Counted from the first letter of the stretch, positions 1 through 14,204 are shown. The stretch: DNA of 64,000 bases from Viola odorata (GCA_963691705.1 OY829537.1:39683514-39747513); one strand, 5' to 3'. Made by a program: numbers and translations. The notes: generated by a model not told the origin, from the sequence alone.

Positions 1-1887
1 GGTATCCGGGCGAGGCTGTCGCAGTCACGGATACTGATACAGAAATGTAAAGGTATCCGGGCAAGACTTTCGCAGTCACGGACGCTGATGCAGAAATGTA
101 AAAGTATCCGGGCGAGGCTGTCGCAGTCACTGATACTGATACAGAAAAGTAAAGGAATCCGGGTGAGGCTATCGCCGTCACGGACGCTGATGCAGAAATG
201 TAAAGGTACTCAGGCGCGGCTATCGCAGTCACGGATACTGATACAGAAAAGTAAAGGAATCCGCGCGAGGCTATCACAGTCACGGACGCTGATGCAGAAA
301 TGTAAAGGAATCCGAGCGAGGCTATCGTAGGCACGGATGCTGATGTAGAAATGTAAAGGTATTCAGGCGAGGCTATCGCAGTCACGGACGCTGATGCAGA
401 AATGTAAAGGTATCCGGGCGAGGTTGTCGCAGTCACGGATACTGATACAGAAAAGTAAAGGAATCCGGGCGAGGCTATCGCAGTCACGGACGCTGATGCA
501 GAAATGTAAAGGAATCCGAGCGAGGCTATCGTAGTCACGGATACTGATACAGAAAAGTAAAGGAATCCGGGCGAGGCTATCGTAGTCACGGATACTGATA
601 CACAAAAGTAAAGGAATCCGGGCGAGGCTATCGTAGTCACGGATGCTGATGTAGAATTGTAAAGGTATTCAGGCGAGGCTATCGCAGTCACGGACGCTGA
701 TGCAGAAATGTAAAGGTATCCGGGCGAGGCTGTTGCAGTCACGGATACTGATACAGAAAAGTAAAGGAATCCGGGCGAGGCTATCGCAGTCACGGACGCT
801 GATGCAGAAATGTAAAGGTATCCGGGCGAGGCTGTCGCAGTCACGGATACTGATACAGAAATGTAAAGGTATCCGGGCAAGACTTTCGCAGTCACGGACG
901 CTGATGCAGAAATGTAAAAGTATCCGGGCGAGGCTGTCGCAGTCACTGATACTGATACAGAAAAGTAAAGGAATCCGGGTGAGGCTATCGCCGTCACGGA
1001 CGCTGATGCAGAAATGTAAAGGTACTCAGGCGCGGCTATCGCAGTCACGGATACTGATACAGAAAAGTAAAGGAATCCGGGCGAGGCTATCGTAGGCACG
1101 GATGCTGATGTAGAAATGTAAAGGTATTCAGGCGAGGCTATCGCAGTCACGGACGCTGATGCAGAAATGTAAAGGTATCCGGGCGAGGTTGTCGCAGTCA
1201 CGGATACTGATACAGAAAAGTAAAGGAATCCGGGCGAGGCTATCGCAGTCACGGACGCTGATGCAGAAATGTAAAGGTATCCGGGCGAGGCTGTCGCAGT
1301 CACGGATACTGATACAGAAATGTAAAGGTATCCGGGCAAGACTTTCGCAGTCACGGACGCTGATGCAGAAATGTAAAAGTATCCGGGCGAGGCTGTCGCA
1401 GTCACTGATACTGATACAGAAAAGTAAAGGAATCCGGGTGAGGCTATCGCCGTCACGGACGCTGATGCAGAAATGTAAAGGTACTCAGGCGCGGCTATCG
1501 CAGTCACGGATACTGATACAGAAAAGTAAAGGAATCCGGGCGAGGCTATCGTAGTCACGGATGCTGATGTAGAAATGTAAAGGTATTCAGGAGAGGCTAT
1601 CGCAGTCACGGACGCTGATGCAGAAATGTAAAGGTATCCGAGCGAGGCTGTCGCAGTCACGGATACTGATACAGAAATGTAAAGGTATCCGGGCAAGACT
1701 TTCGCAGTCACGGACGCTGATGCAGAAATGTAAAAGTATTCGGGCGAGGCTGTCGCAGTCACTGATACTGATACAGAACAGTAAAGGAATCCGGGTGAGG
1801 CTATCGCCGTCACGGACGCTGATGCAGAAATGTAAAGGTACTTAGGCGCGGCTATCGCAGTCACGGACGCTGATGCAGAAATGTAAA
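1..1887. repeat. Kappa-free left segment; 1-1277 repeated at 16450-17726
   Basis: This stretch has 37 full-length monomers of alpha, beta, gamma and delta type and no kappa unit. Bases 1-1277 match 16450-17726 (offset 16,449) by eye, including the rare CCGCGCGAGG at 261 and 16710 and GGCTATCACAG just after it. The match stops at 1278/17727. From about 770 to 2520 the segment also matches 3825-5575 at offset 3,055, so it is itself a mosaic of blocks found elsewhere. Confidence 0.85.
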
Positions 1888-3887
1888 GGTATCCGGGCGA
1901 GGCTAGCGCAATCACGGATCCTGATGAAGAAAATAAAGGTATTCGGGCGAGGCTATCGCAGTCACGGACGCTGATGCAGAAATGTAAAGGTATCCGGGCG
2001 AGGCTATCGTAGTCACGGATGCTGATGTAGAAATGTAAAGGTATTCAGGCGAGGCTATCGCAGTCACGTACGCTGATGCAGAAATGTAAAGGAATCCGGG
2101 CGAGGCTATCGTAGTCACGGATACTGATACAGAAAAGTAAAGGAATCCGGGCGAGGCTATCGTAGGCACGGATGCTGATGTAGAAATGTAAAGGTATTCA
2201 GGCGAGGCTATCGCAGTCACGGACGCTGATGCAGAAATGTAAAGGTATCCGGGCGAGGTTGTCGCAGTCACGGATACTGATACAGAAAAGTAAAGGAATC
2301 CGGGCGAGGCTATCGCAGTCACGGACGCTGATGCAGAAATGTAAAGGAATCCGAGCGAGGCTATCGTAGTCACGGATACTGATACAGAAAAGTAAAGGAA
2401 TCCGGGCGAGGCTATCGTAGTCACGGATACTGATACACAAAAGTAAAGGAATCCGGGCGAGGCTATCATAGTCACGGATGCTGATGTAGAATTGTAAAGG
2501 TATTCAGGCGAGGCTATCGCAGTCACGTACGCTGATGCAGAAATGTAAAGGAATCCGGGCGAGGCTATCGTAGTCACGGATACTGATACAGAAAAGTAAA
2601 GGAATCCGGGCGAGGCTATCGTAGGCACGGATGCTGATGTAGAAATGTAAAGGTATTCAGGCGAGGCTATCGCAGTCACGGACGCTGATGCAGAAATGTA
2701 AAGGTATCCGGGCGAGGTTGTCGCAGTCACGGATACTGATACAGAAAAGTAAAGGAATCCGGGCGAGGCTATCGCAGTCACGGACGCTGATGCAGAAATG
2801 TAAAGGAATCCGAGCGAGGCTATCGTAGTCACGGATACTGATACAGAAAAGTAAAGGAATCCGGGCGAGGCTATCGTAGTCACGGATACTGATACACAAA
2901 AGTAAAGGAATCCGGGCGAGGCTATCGTAGGCACGGATGCTGATGTAGAATTGTAAAGGTATTCAGGCGAGGCTATCGCAGTCACTGATACTGATACAGA
3001 AAAGTAAAGGAATCCGGGCGAGGCTGTCGCAGTCATTGATACTGATACAGAAAAGTAAAGGAATCCGGGTGAGGCTATCGCCGTCACGGACGCTGATGCA
3101 GAAATGTAAAGGTACTCAGGCGCGGCTATCGCAGTCACGGACGCTGATGCAGAAATGTAAAGGTATCCGGGCGAGGCTAGCACAATCACGGATCCTGATG
3201 AAGAAAATAAAGGTATTCGGGCGAGGCTATCGCAGTCACGGACGCTGATGCAGAAATGTAAAGGTATCCGGGCGAGGCTATCGTAGTCACGGATGCTGAT
3301 GTAGAAATGTAAAGGTATTCAGGAGGGTATCGCAGTCACGAACGCTGATGCAGAAATGTAAAGGTATCTGGGCGAGGCTGTCGCAGTCACGGATACTGAT
3401 ACAGAAATGTAAAGGTATCCGGGCGAGGCTTTCGCAGTCACGGACGCTGATGCAGAAATGTAAAGGTATCCGGGCGAGGCTAGCGCAATCATGGATCTTG
3501 ATGAAGAAAATAAAGGTATCCGGGCGAGGCTATCGCAGTCACGGACAATGATGCAGAAATGTAAAGGTATCCGGACGAGGCTGTCGTAGTCACGGATTCT
3601 GATACAGAAAAGTAAAGGTATTCAGGCGAGGCTGTCTCAGTCACGAATACTGATACAGAAAAGTAAAGGAATCCGGGCGAGGCTATCGCAGTCACGGACG
3701 CTGATGCAGAAATGTAAAGGTATCCGGGCGAGGCTATCGCAGTCACGGACAATGATGCAGAAATGTAAAGATATCCGGGCGAGGCTATCGTAGTCACTGA
3801 TGCTGATGTAGAAATGTAAAGGTATTCAGGCGAGGCTATCGCAGTCACGGACGCTGATGCAGAAATGTAAAGGTATCCGGGCGAGGC
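1888..3887. repeat. Satellite block with two 459-bp nine-monomer repeats
   Basis: The block opens with a C-kappa at 1888 and holds further kappas at 3162 and 3465. Within it, nine monomers starting near 2193 recur 459 bp later near 2652; the same pair recurs from about 5910, 11054 and 14771. A 49-bp monomer sits at 3314-3362. From about 2127 the sequence pairs with 5844 onward at offset 3,717. Confidence 0.85.
3314..3362. repeat. 49-bp monomer variant, four copies
   Basis: This monomer reads TTCAGGAGGGTATCGCAG where the normal unit has CAGGCGAGGCTATCGCAG, so two bases are missing. The same unit is at 7031-7079, 12175-12223 and 15892-15940. These positions are 3,717, 5,144 and 3,717 bp apart, so all four descend from one event copied by the higher-order repeats. 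It always lies midway between the two kappa units of a 303-bp pair. Confidence 0.92.
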
Positions 3888-6800
3888 TGTCGCAGTCACG
3901 GATACTGATACAGAAATGTAAAGGTATCCGGGCAAGACTTTCGCAGTCACGGACGCTGATGCAGAAATGTAAAAGTATCCGGGCGAGGCTGTCGCAGTCA
4001 CTGATACTGATACAGAAAAGTAAAGGAATCCGGGTGAGGCTATCGCCGTCACGGACGCTGATGCAGAAATGTAAAGGTACTCAGGCGCGGCTATCGCAGT
4101 CACGGATACTGATACAGAAAAGTAAAGGAATCCGGGCGAGGCTATCGTAGGCACGGATGCTGATGTAGAAATGTAAAGGTATTCAGGCGAGGCTATCGCA
4201 GTCACGGACGCTGATGCAGAAATGTAAAGGTATCCGGGCGAGGTTGTCGCAGTCACGGATACTGATACAGAAAAGTAAAGGAATCCGGGCGAGGCTATCG
4301 CAGTCACGGACGCTGATGCAGAAATGTAAAGGTATCCGGGCGAGGCTGTCGCAGTCACGGATACTGATACAGAAATGTAAAGGTATCCGGGCAAGACTTT
4401 CGCAGTCACGGACGCTGATGCAGAAATGTAAAAGTATCCGGGCGAGGCTGTCGCAGTCACTGATACTGATACAGAAAAGTAAAGGAATCCGGGTGAGGCT
4501 ATCGCCGTCACGGACGCTGATGCAGAAATGTAAAGGTACTCAGGCGCGGCTATCGCAGTCACGGATACTGATACAGAAAAGTAAAGGAATCCGGGCGAGG
4601 CTATCGTAGTCACGGATGCTGATGTAGAAATGTAAAGGTATTCAGGAGAGGCTATCGCAGTCACGGACGCTGATGCAGAAATGTAAAGGTATCCGAGCGA
4701 GGCTGTCGCAGTCACGGATACTGATACAGAAATGTAAAGGTATCCGGGCAAGACTTTCGCAGTCACGGACGCTGATGCAGAAATGTAAAAGTATCCGGGC
4801 GAGGCTGTCGCAGTCACTGATACTGATACAGAAAAGTAAAGGAATCCGGGTGAGGCTATCGCCGTCACGGACGCTGATGCAGAAATGTAAAGGTACTTAG
4901 GCGCGGCTATCGCAGTCACGGACGCTGATGCAGAAATGTAAAGGTATCCGGGCGAGGCTAGCGCAATCACGGATCCTGATGAAGAAAATAAAGGTATTCG
5001 GGCGAGGCTATCGCAGTCACGGACGCTGATGCAGAAATGTAAAGGTATCCGGGCGAGGCTATCGTAGTCACGGATGCTGATGTAGAAATGTAAAGGTATT
5101 CCGGCGAGGCTATCGCAGTCACGTACGCTGATGCAGAAATGTAAAGGAATCCGGGCGAGGCTATCGTAGTCACGGATACTGATACAGAAAAGTAAAGGAA
5201 TCCGGGCGAGGCTATCGTAGGCACGGATGCTGATGTAGAAATGTAAAGGTATTCAGGCGAGGCTATCGCAGTCACGGACGCTGATGCAGAAATGTAAAGG
5301 TATCCGGGCGAGGTTGTCGCAGTCACGGATACTGATACAGAAAAGTAAAGGAATCCGGGCGAGGCTATCGCAGTCACGGACGCTGATGCAGAAATGTAAA
5401 GGAATCCGAGCGAGGCTATCGTAGTCACGGATACTGATACAGAAAAGTAAAGGAATCCGGGCGAGGCTATCGTAGTCACGGATACTGATACACAAAAGTA
5501 AAGGAATCCGGGCGAGGCTATCGTAGTCACGGATGCTGATGTAGAATTGTAAAGGTATTCAGGCGAGGCTATCGCAGTCACGGACGCTGATGCAGAAATG
5601 TAAAGGTATCCGGGCGAGGCTGTTGCAGTCACGGATACTGATACAGAAAAGAAAAGGAATCCGGGCGAGGCTATCGCAGTCACGGACGATGATGCAGAAA
5701 TGTAAAGGTACTCAGGCGCGGCTATCGCAGTCACGGACGCTGATGCAGAAATGTAAAGGTATCCGGGCGAGGCTAGCGCAATCACGGATCCTGATGAAGA
5801 AAATAAAGGTATTCGGGCGAGGCTATCGTAGTCACGGATACTGATGCAGAAAAGTAAAGGAATCCGGGCGAGGCTATCGTAGGCACGGATGGTGATGTAG
5901 AAATGTAAAGGTATTCAGGTGAGGCTATCGCAGTCACGGACGCTGATGCAGAAATGTAAAGGTATCCGGGCGAGGTTGTCGCAGTCACGGATACTGATAC
6001 AGAAAAGTAAAGGAATCCGGGCGAGGCTATCGCAGTCACGGACGCTGATGCAGAAATGTAAAGGAATCCGAGCGAGGCTATCGTAGTCACGGATACTGAT
6101 ACAGAAAAGTAAAGGAATCCGGGCGAGGCTATCGTAGTCACGGATACTGATACACAAAAGTAAAGGAATCCGGGCGAGGCTATCGTAGTCACGGATGCTG
6201 ATGTAGAATTGTAAAGGTATTCAGGCGAGGCTATCGCAGTCACGTACGCTGATGCAGAAATGTAAAGGAATCCGGGCGAGGCTATCGTAGTCACGGATAC
6301 TGATACAGAAAAGTAAAGGAATCCGGGCGAGGCTATCGTAGGCACGGATGCTGATGTAGAAATGTAAAGGTATTCAGGCGAGGCTATCGCAGTCACGGAC
6401 GCTGATGCAGAAATGTAAAGGTATCCGGGCGAGGTTGTCGCAGTCACGGATACTGATACAGAAAAGTAAAGGAATCCGGGCGAGGCTATCGCAGTCACGG
6501 ACGCTGATGCAGAAATGTAAAGGAATCCGAGCGAGGCTATCGTAGTCACGGATACTGATACAGAAAAGTAAAGGAATCCGGGCGAGGCTATCGTAGTCAC
6601 GGATACTGATACACAAAAGTAAAGGAATCCGGGCGAGGCTATCGTAGGCACGGATGCTGATGTAGAATTGTAAAGGTATTCAGGCGAGGCTATCGCAGTC
6701 ACTGATACTGATACAGAAAAGTAAAGGAATCCGGGCGAGGCTGTCGCAGTCATTGATACTGATACAGAAAAGTAAAGGAATCCGGGTGAGGCTATCGCCG

Positions 6801-9031
6801 TCACGGACGCTGATGCAGAAATGTAAAGGTACTCAGGCGCGGCTATCGCAGTCACGGACGCTGATGCAGAAATGTAAAGGTATCCGGGCGAGGCTAGCAC
6901 AATCACGGATCCTGATGAAGAAAATAAAGGTATTCGGGCGAGGCTATCGCAGTCACGGACGCTGATGCAGAAATGTAAAGGTATCCGGGCGAGGCTATCG
7001 TAGTCACGGATGCTGATGTAGAAATGTAAAGGTATTCAGGAGGGTATCGCAGTCACGAACGCTGATGCAGAAATGTAAAGGTATCTGGGCGAGGCTGTCG
7101 CAGTCACGGATACTGATACAGAAATGTAAAGGTATCCGGGCGAGGCTTTCGCAGTCACGGACGCTGATGCAGAAATGTAAAGGTATCCGGGCGAGGCTAG
7201 CGCAATCATGGATCTTGATGAAGAAAATAAAGGTATCCGGGCGAGGCTATCGCAGTCACGGACAATGATGCAGAAATGTAAAGGTATCCGGACGAGGCTG
7301 TCGTAGTCACGGATTCTGATACAGAAAAGTAAAGGTATTCAGGCGAGGCTGTCTCAGTCACGAATACTGATACAGAAAAGTAAAGGAATCCGGGCGAGGC
7401 TATCGCAGTCACGGACGCTGATGCAGAAATGTAAAGGTATCCGGGCGAGGCTATCGCAGTCACGGACAATGATGCAGAAATGTAAAGATATCCGGGCGAG
7501 GCTATCGTAGTCACTGATGCTGATGTAGAAATGTAAAGGTATTCAGGCGAGGCTATCGCAGTCACGGACGCTGATGCAGAAATGTAAAGGTATCCGGGCG
7601 AGGCTGTCGCAGTCACGGATACTGATACAGAAATGTAAAGGTATCCGGGCAAGACTTTCGCAGTCACGGACGCTGATGCAGAAATGTAAAAGTATCCGGG
7701 CGAGGCTGTCGCAGTCACTGATACTGATACAGAAAAGTAAAGGAATCCGGGTGAGGCTATCGCCGTCACGGACGCTGATGCAGAAATGTAAAGGTACTCA
7801 GGCGCGGCTATCGCAGTCACGGATACTGATACAGAAAAGTAAAGGAATCCGGGCGAGGCTATCGTAGGCACGGATGCTGATGTAGAAATGTAAAGGTTTT
7901 CAGGCGAGGCTATCGCAGTCACGGACGCTGATGCAGAAATGTAAAGGTATCCGGGCGAGGTTGTCGCAGTCACGGATACTGATACAGAAAAGTAAAGGAA
8001 TCCGGGCGAGGCTATCGCAGTCACGGACGCTGATGCAGAAATGTAAAGGTATCCGGGCGAGGCTGTCGCAGTCACGGATACTGATACAGAAATGTAAAGG
8101 TATCCGGGCAAGACTTTCGCAGTCACGGACGCTGATGCAGAAATGTAAAAGTATCCGGGCGAGGCTGTCGCAGTCACTGATACTGATACAGAAAAGTAAA
8201 GGAATCCGGGTGAGGCTATCGCCGTCACGGACGCTGATGCAGAAATGTAAAGGTACTCAGGCGCGGCTATCGCAGTCACGGATACTGATACAGAAAAGTA
8301 AAGGAATCCGGGCGAGGCTATCGTAGTCACGGATGCTGATGTAGAAATGTAAAGGTATTCAGGAGAGGCTATCGCAGTCACGGACGCTGATGCAAAAATG
8401 TAAAGGTATCCGAGCGAGGCTGTCGCAGTCACGGATACTGATACAGAAATGTAAAGGTATCCGGGCAAGACTTTCGCAGTCACGGACGCTGATGCAGAAA
8501 TGTAAAAGTATCCGGGCGAGGCTGTCGCAGTCACTGATACTGATACAGAAAAGTAAAGGAATCCGGGTGAGGCTATCGCCGTCACGGACGCTGATGCAGA
8601 AATGTAAAGGTACTTAGGCGCGGCTATCGCAGTCACGGACGCTGATGCAGAAATGTAAAGGTATCCGGGCGAGGCTAGCGCAATCACGGATCCTGATGAA
8701 GAAAATAAAGGTATTCGGGCGAGGCTATCGCAGTCACGGACGCTGATGCAGAAATGTAAAGGTATCCGGGCGAGGCTATCGTAGTCACGGATGCTGATGT
8801 AGAAATGTAAAGGTATTCAGGCGAGGCTATCGCAGTCACGTACGCTGATGCAGAAATGTAAAGGAATCCGGGCGAGGCTATCGTAGTCACGGATACTGAT
8901 ACAGAAAAGTAAAGGAATCCGGGCGAGGCTATCGTAGGCACGGATGCTGATGTAGAAATGTAAAGGTATTCAGGCGAGGCTATCGCAGTCACGGACGCTG
9001 ATGCAGAAATGTAAAGGTATCCGGGCGAGGT
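3888..9031. repeat. 5,144-bp higher-order repeat, copy 1
   Basis: Bases 3888-9060 correspond to 9032-14204 at a constant offset of 5,144 bp (101 monomers minus 7 bp). Kappa-to-kappa distances in the pair are the same: 815, 1121, 303 and 1478 bp. Matching frames in the two copies translate alike at each diagnostic point I compared, including rare variants such as FASASV and SPENLYI. Copy 1 contains a smaller repeat: about 2127-5341 corresponds to 5844-9058 at offset 3,717 (73 monomers minus 6 bp). Confidence 0.9.
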
Positions 9032-12000
9032 TGTCGCAGTCACGGATACTGATACAGAAATGTAAAGGTATCCGGGCAAGACTTTCGCAGTCACGGACGC
9101 TGATGCAGAAATGTAAAAGTATCCGGGCGAGGCTGTCGCAGTCACTGATACTGATACAGAAAAGTAAAGGAATCCGGGTGAGGCTATCGCCGTCACGGAC
9201 GCTGATGCAGAAATGTAAAGGTACTCAGGCGCGGCTATCGCAGTCACGGATACTGATACAGAAAAGTAAAGGAATCCGGGCGAGGCTATCGTAGGCACGG
9301 ATGCTGATGTAGAAATGTAAAGGTATTCAGGCGAGGCTATCGCAGTCACGGACGCTGATGCAGAAATGTAAAGGTATCCGGGCGAGGTTGTCGCAGTCAC
9401 GGATACTGATACAGAAAAGTAAAGGAATCCGGGCGAGGCTATCGCAGTCACGGACGCTGATGCAGAAATGTAAAGGTATCCGGGCGAGGCTGTCGCAGTC
9501 ACGGATACTGATACAGAAATGTAAAGGTATCCGGGCAAGACTTTCGCAGTCACGGACGCTGATGCAGAAATGTAAAAGTATCCGGGCGAGGCTGTCGCAG
9601 TCACTGATACTGATACAGAAAAGTAAAGGAATCCGGGTGAGGCTATCGCCGTCACGGACGCTGATGCAGAAATGTAAAGGTACTCAGGCGCGGCTATCGC
9701 AGTCACGGATACTGATACAGAAAAGTAAAGGAATCCGGGCGAGGCTATCGTAGTCACGGATGCTGATGTAGAAATGTAAAGGTATTCAGGAGAGGCTATC
9801 GCAGTCACGGACGCTGATGCAGAAATGTAAAGGTATCCGAGCGAGGCTGTCGCAGTCACGGATACTGATACAGAAATGTAAAGGTATCCGGGCAAGACTT
9901 TCGCAGTCACGGACGCTGATGCAGAAATGTAAAAGTATCCGGGCGAGGCTGTCGCAGTCACTGATACTGATACAGAAAAGTAAAGGAATCCGGGTGAGGC
10001 TATCGCCGTCACGGACGCTGATGCAGAAATGTAAAGGTACTTAGGCGCGGCTATCGCAGTCACGGACGCTGATGCAGAAATGTAAAGGTATCCGGGCGAG
10101 GCTAGCGCAATCACGGATCCTGATGAAGAAAATAAAGGTATTCGGGCGAGGCTATCGCAGTCACGGACGCTGATGCAGAAATGTAAAGGTATCCGGGCGA
10201 GGCTATCGTAGTCACGGATGCTGATGTAGAAATGTAAAGGTATTCCGGCGAGGCTATCGCAGTCACGTACGCTGATGCAGAAATGTAAAGGAATCCGGGC
10301 GAGGCTATCGTAGTCACGGATACTGATACAGAAAAGTAAAGGAATCCGGGCGAGGCTATCGTAGGCACGGATGCTGATGTAGAAATGTAAAGGTATTCAG
10401 GCGAGGCTATCGCAGTCACGGACGCTGATGCAGAAATGTAAAGGTATCCGGGCGAGGTTGTCGCAGTCACGGATACTGATACAGAAAAGTAAAGGAATCC
10501 GGGCGAGGCTATCGCAGTCACGGACGCTGATGCAGAAATGTAAAGGAATCCGAGCGAGGCTATCGTAGTCACGGATACTGATACAGAAAAGTAAAGGAAT
10601 CCGGGCGAGGCTATCGTAGTCACGGATACTGATACACAAAAGTAAAGGAATCCGGGCGAGGCTATCGTAGTCACGGATGCTGATGTAGAATTGTAAAGGT
10701 ATTCAGGCGAGGCTATCGCAGTCACGGACGCTGATGCAGAAATGTAAAGGTATCCGGGCGAGGCTGTTGCAGTCACGGATACTGATACAGAAAAGAAAAG
10801 GAATCCGGGCGAGGCTATCGCAGTCACGGACGATGATGCAGAAATGTAAAGGTACTCAGGCGCGGCTATCGCAGTCACGGACGCTGATGCAGAAATGTAA
10901 AGGTATCCGGGCGAGGCTAGCGCAATCACGGATCCTGATGAAGAAAATAAAGGTATTCGGGCGAGGCTATCGTAGTCACGGATACTGATGCAGAAAAGTA
11001 AAGGAATCCGGGCGAGGCTATCGTAGGCACGGATGGTGATGTAGAAATGTAAAGGTATTCAGGTGAGGCTATCGCAGTCACGGACGCTGATGCAGAAATG
11101 TAAAGGTATCCGGGCGAGGTTGTCGCAGTCACGGATACTGATACAGAAAAGTAAAGGAATCCGGGCGAGGCTATCGCAGTCACGGACGCTGATGCAGAAA
11201 TGTAAAGGAATCCGAGCGAGGCTATCGTAGTCACGGATACTGATACAGAAAAGTAAAGGAATCCGGGCGAGGCTATCGTAGTCACGGATACTGATACACA
11301 AAAGTAAAGGAATCCGGGCGAGGCTATCGTAGTCACGGATGCTGATGTAGAATTGTAAAGGTATTCAGGCGAGGCTATCGCAGTCACGTACGCTGATGCA
11401 GAAATGTAAAGGAATCCGGGCGAGGCTATCGTAGTCACGGATACTGATACAGAAAAGTAAAGGAATCCGGGCGAGGCTATCGTAGGCACGGATGCTGATG
11501 TAGAAATGTAAAGGTATTCAGGCGAGGCTATCGCAGTCACGGACGCTGATGCAGAAATGTAAAGGTATCCGGGCGAGGTTGTCGCAGTCACGGATACTGA
11601 TACAGAAAAGTAAAGGAATCCGGGCGAGGCTATCGCAGTCACGGACGCTGATGCAGAAATGTAAAGGAATCCGAGCGAGGCTATCGTAGTCACGGATACT
11701 GATACAGAAAAGTAAAGGAATCCGGGCGAGGCTATCGTAGTCACGGATACTGATACACAAAAGTAAAGGAATCCGGGCGAGGCTATCGTAGGCACGGATG
11801 CTGATGTAGAATTGTAAAGGTATTCAGGCGAGGCTATCGCAGTCACTGATACTGATACAGAAAAGTAAAGGAATCCGGGCGAGGCTGTCGCAGTCATTGA
11901 TACTGATACAGAAAAGTAAAGGAATCCGGGTGAGGCTATCGCCGTCACGGACGCTGATGCAGAAATGTAAAGGTACTCAGGCGCGGCTATCGCAGTCACG

Positions 12001-14204
12001 GACGCTGATGCAGAAATGTAAAGGTATCCGGGCGAGGCTAGCACAATCACGGATCCTGATGAAGAAAATAAAGGTATTCGGGCGAGGCTATCGCAGTCAC
12101 GGACGCTGATGCAGAAATGTAAAGGTATCCGGGCGAGGCTATCGTAGTCACGGATGCTGATGTAGAAATGTAAAGGTATTCAGGAGGGTATCGCAGTCAC
12201 GAACGCTGATGCAGAAATGTAAAGGTATCTGGGCGAGGCTGTCGCAGTCACGGATACTGATACAGAAATGTAAAGGTATCCGGGCGAGGCTTTCGCAGTC
12301 ACGGACGCTGATGCAGAAATGTAAAGGTATCCGGGCGAGGCTAGCGCAATCATGGATCTTGATGAAGAAAATAAAGGTATCCGGGCGAGGCTATCGCAGT
12401 CACGGACAATGATGCAGAAATGTAAAGGTATCCGGACGAGGCTGTCGTAGTCACGGATTCTGATACAGAAAAGTAAAGGTATTCAGGCGAGGCTGTCTCA
12501 GTCACGAATACTGATACAGAAAAGTAAAGGAATCCGGGCGAGGCTATCGCAGTCACGGACGCTGATGCAGAAATGTAAAGGTATCCGGGCGAGGCTATCG
12601 CAGTCACGGACAATGATGCAGAAATGTAAAGATATCCGGGCGAGGCTATCGTAGTCACTGATGCTGATGTAGAAATGTAAAGGTATTCAGGCGAGGCTAT
12701 CGCAGTCACGGACGCTGATGCAGAAATGTAAAGGTATCCGGGCGAGGCTGTCGCAGTCACGGATACTGATACAGAAATGTAAAGGTATCCGGGCAAGACT
12801 TTCGCAGTCACGGACGCTGATGCAGAAATGTAAAAGTATCCGGGCGAGGCTGTCGCAGTCACTGATACTGATACAGAAAAGTAAAGGAATCCGGGTGAGG
12901 CTATCGCCGTCACGGACGCTGATGCAGAAATGTAAAGGTACTCAGGCGCGGCTATCGCAGTCACGGATACTGATACAGAAAAGTAAAGGAATCCGGGCGA
13001 GGCTATCGTAGGCACGGATGCTGATGTAGAAATGTAAAGGTTTTCAGGCGAGGCTATCGCAGTCACGGACGCTGATGCAGAAATGTAAAGGTATCCGGGC
13101 GAGGTTGTCGCAGTCACGGATACTGATACAGAAAAGTAAAGGAATCCGGGCGAGGCTATCGCAGTCACGGACGCTGATGCAGAAATGTAAAGGTATCCGG
13201 GCGAGGCTGTCGCAGTCACGGATACTGATACAGAAATGTAAAGGTATCCGGGCAAGACTTTCGCAGTCACGGACGCTGATGCAGAAATGTAAAAGTATCC
13301 GGGCGAGGCTGTCGCAGTCACTGATACTGATACAGAAAAGTAAAGGAATCCGGGTGAGGCTATCGCCGTCACGGACGCTGATGCAGAAATGTAAAGGTAC
13401 TCAGGCGCGGCTATCGCAGTCACGGATACTGATACAGAAAAGTAAAGGAATCCGGGCGAGGCTATCGTAGTCACGGATGCTGATGTAGAAATGTAAAGGT
13501 ATTCAGGAGAGGCTATCGCAGTCACGGACGCTGATGCAAAAATGTAAAGGTATCCGAGCGAGGCTGTCGCAGTCACGGATACTGATACAGAAATGTAAAG
13601 GTATCCGGGCAAGACTTTCGCAGTCACGGACGCTGATGCAGAAATGTAAAAGTATCCGGGCGAGGCTGTCGCAGTCACTGATACTGATACAGAAAAGTAA
13701 AGGAATCCGGGTGAGGCTATCGCCGTCACGGACGCTGATGCAGAAATGTAAAGGTACTTAGGCGCGGCTATCGCAGTCACGGACGCTGATGCAGAAATGT
13801 AAAGGTATCCGGGCGAGGCTAGCGCAATCACGGATCCTGATGAAGAAAATAAAGGTATTCGGGCGAGGCTATCGCAGTCACGGACGCTGATGCAGAAATG
13901 TAAAGGTATCCGGGCGAGGCTATCGTAGTCACGGATGCTGATGTAGAAATGTAAAGGTATTCAGGCGAGGCTATCGCAGTCACGTACGCTGATGCAGAAA
14001 TGTAAAGGAATCCGGGCGAGGCTATCGTAGTCACGGATACTGATACAGAAAAGTAAAGGAATCCGGGCGAGGCTATCGTAGGCACGGATGCTGATGTAGA
14101 AATGTAAAGGTATTCAGGCGAGGCTATCGCAGTCACGGACGCTGATGCAGAAATGTAAAGGTATCCGGGCGAGGTTGTCGCAGTCACGGATACTGATACA
14201 GAAA
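9032..14204. repeat. 5,144-bp higher-order repeat, copy 2
   Basis: This is the tandem partner of 3888-9060. The junction lies in the ambiguous interval 9032-9060, because 9031 (T) no longer matches 3887 (C) and 9061 (T) no longer matches 14205 (A). It begins with a hybrid region giving a 1,427-bp kappa interval (8660 to 10087) that appears only once in the window. That interval is the 28-monomer difference between the 5,144-bp and 3,717-bp periods. Confidence 0.9.

Noticed and set aside
1888..1937. Kappa as a transposon insertion or target-site scar
   Set aside because: It aligns with other monomers over its full length and is one base shorter. There is no inserted sequence, terminal repeat or target duplication.
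88..3551. Plus-strand frames reading MQKCKGIRARLSQSRTL
   Set aside because: These 60-135 codon frames recur throughout the window, end wherever a monomer has TATCGTAGTC (TAG in frame), and are simply the other stop-poor frame of the monomer.
4943..4992. AATAAA in kappa as a proven transcript end
   Set aside because: The hexamer alone is weak evidence. No gene or U/GU-rich downstream element stands out, so I kept it only as an observation.
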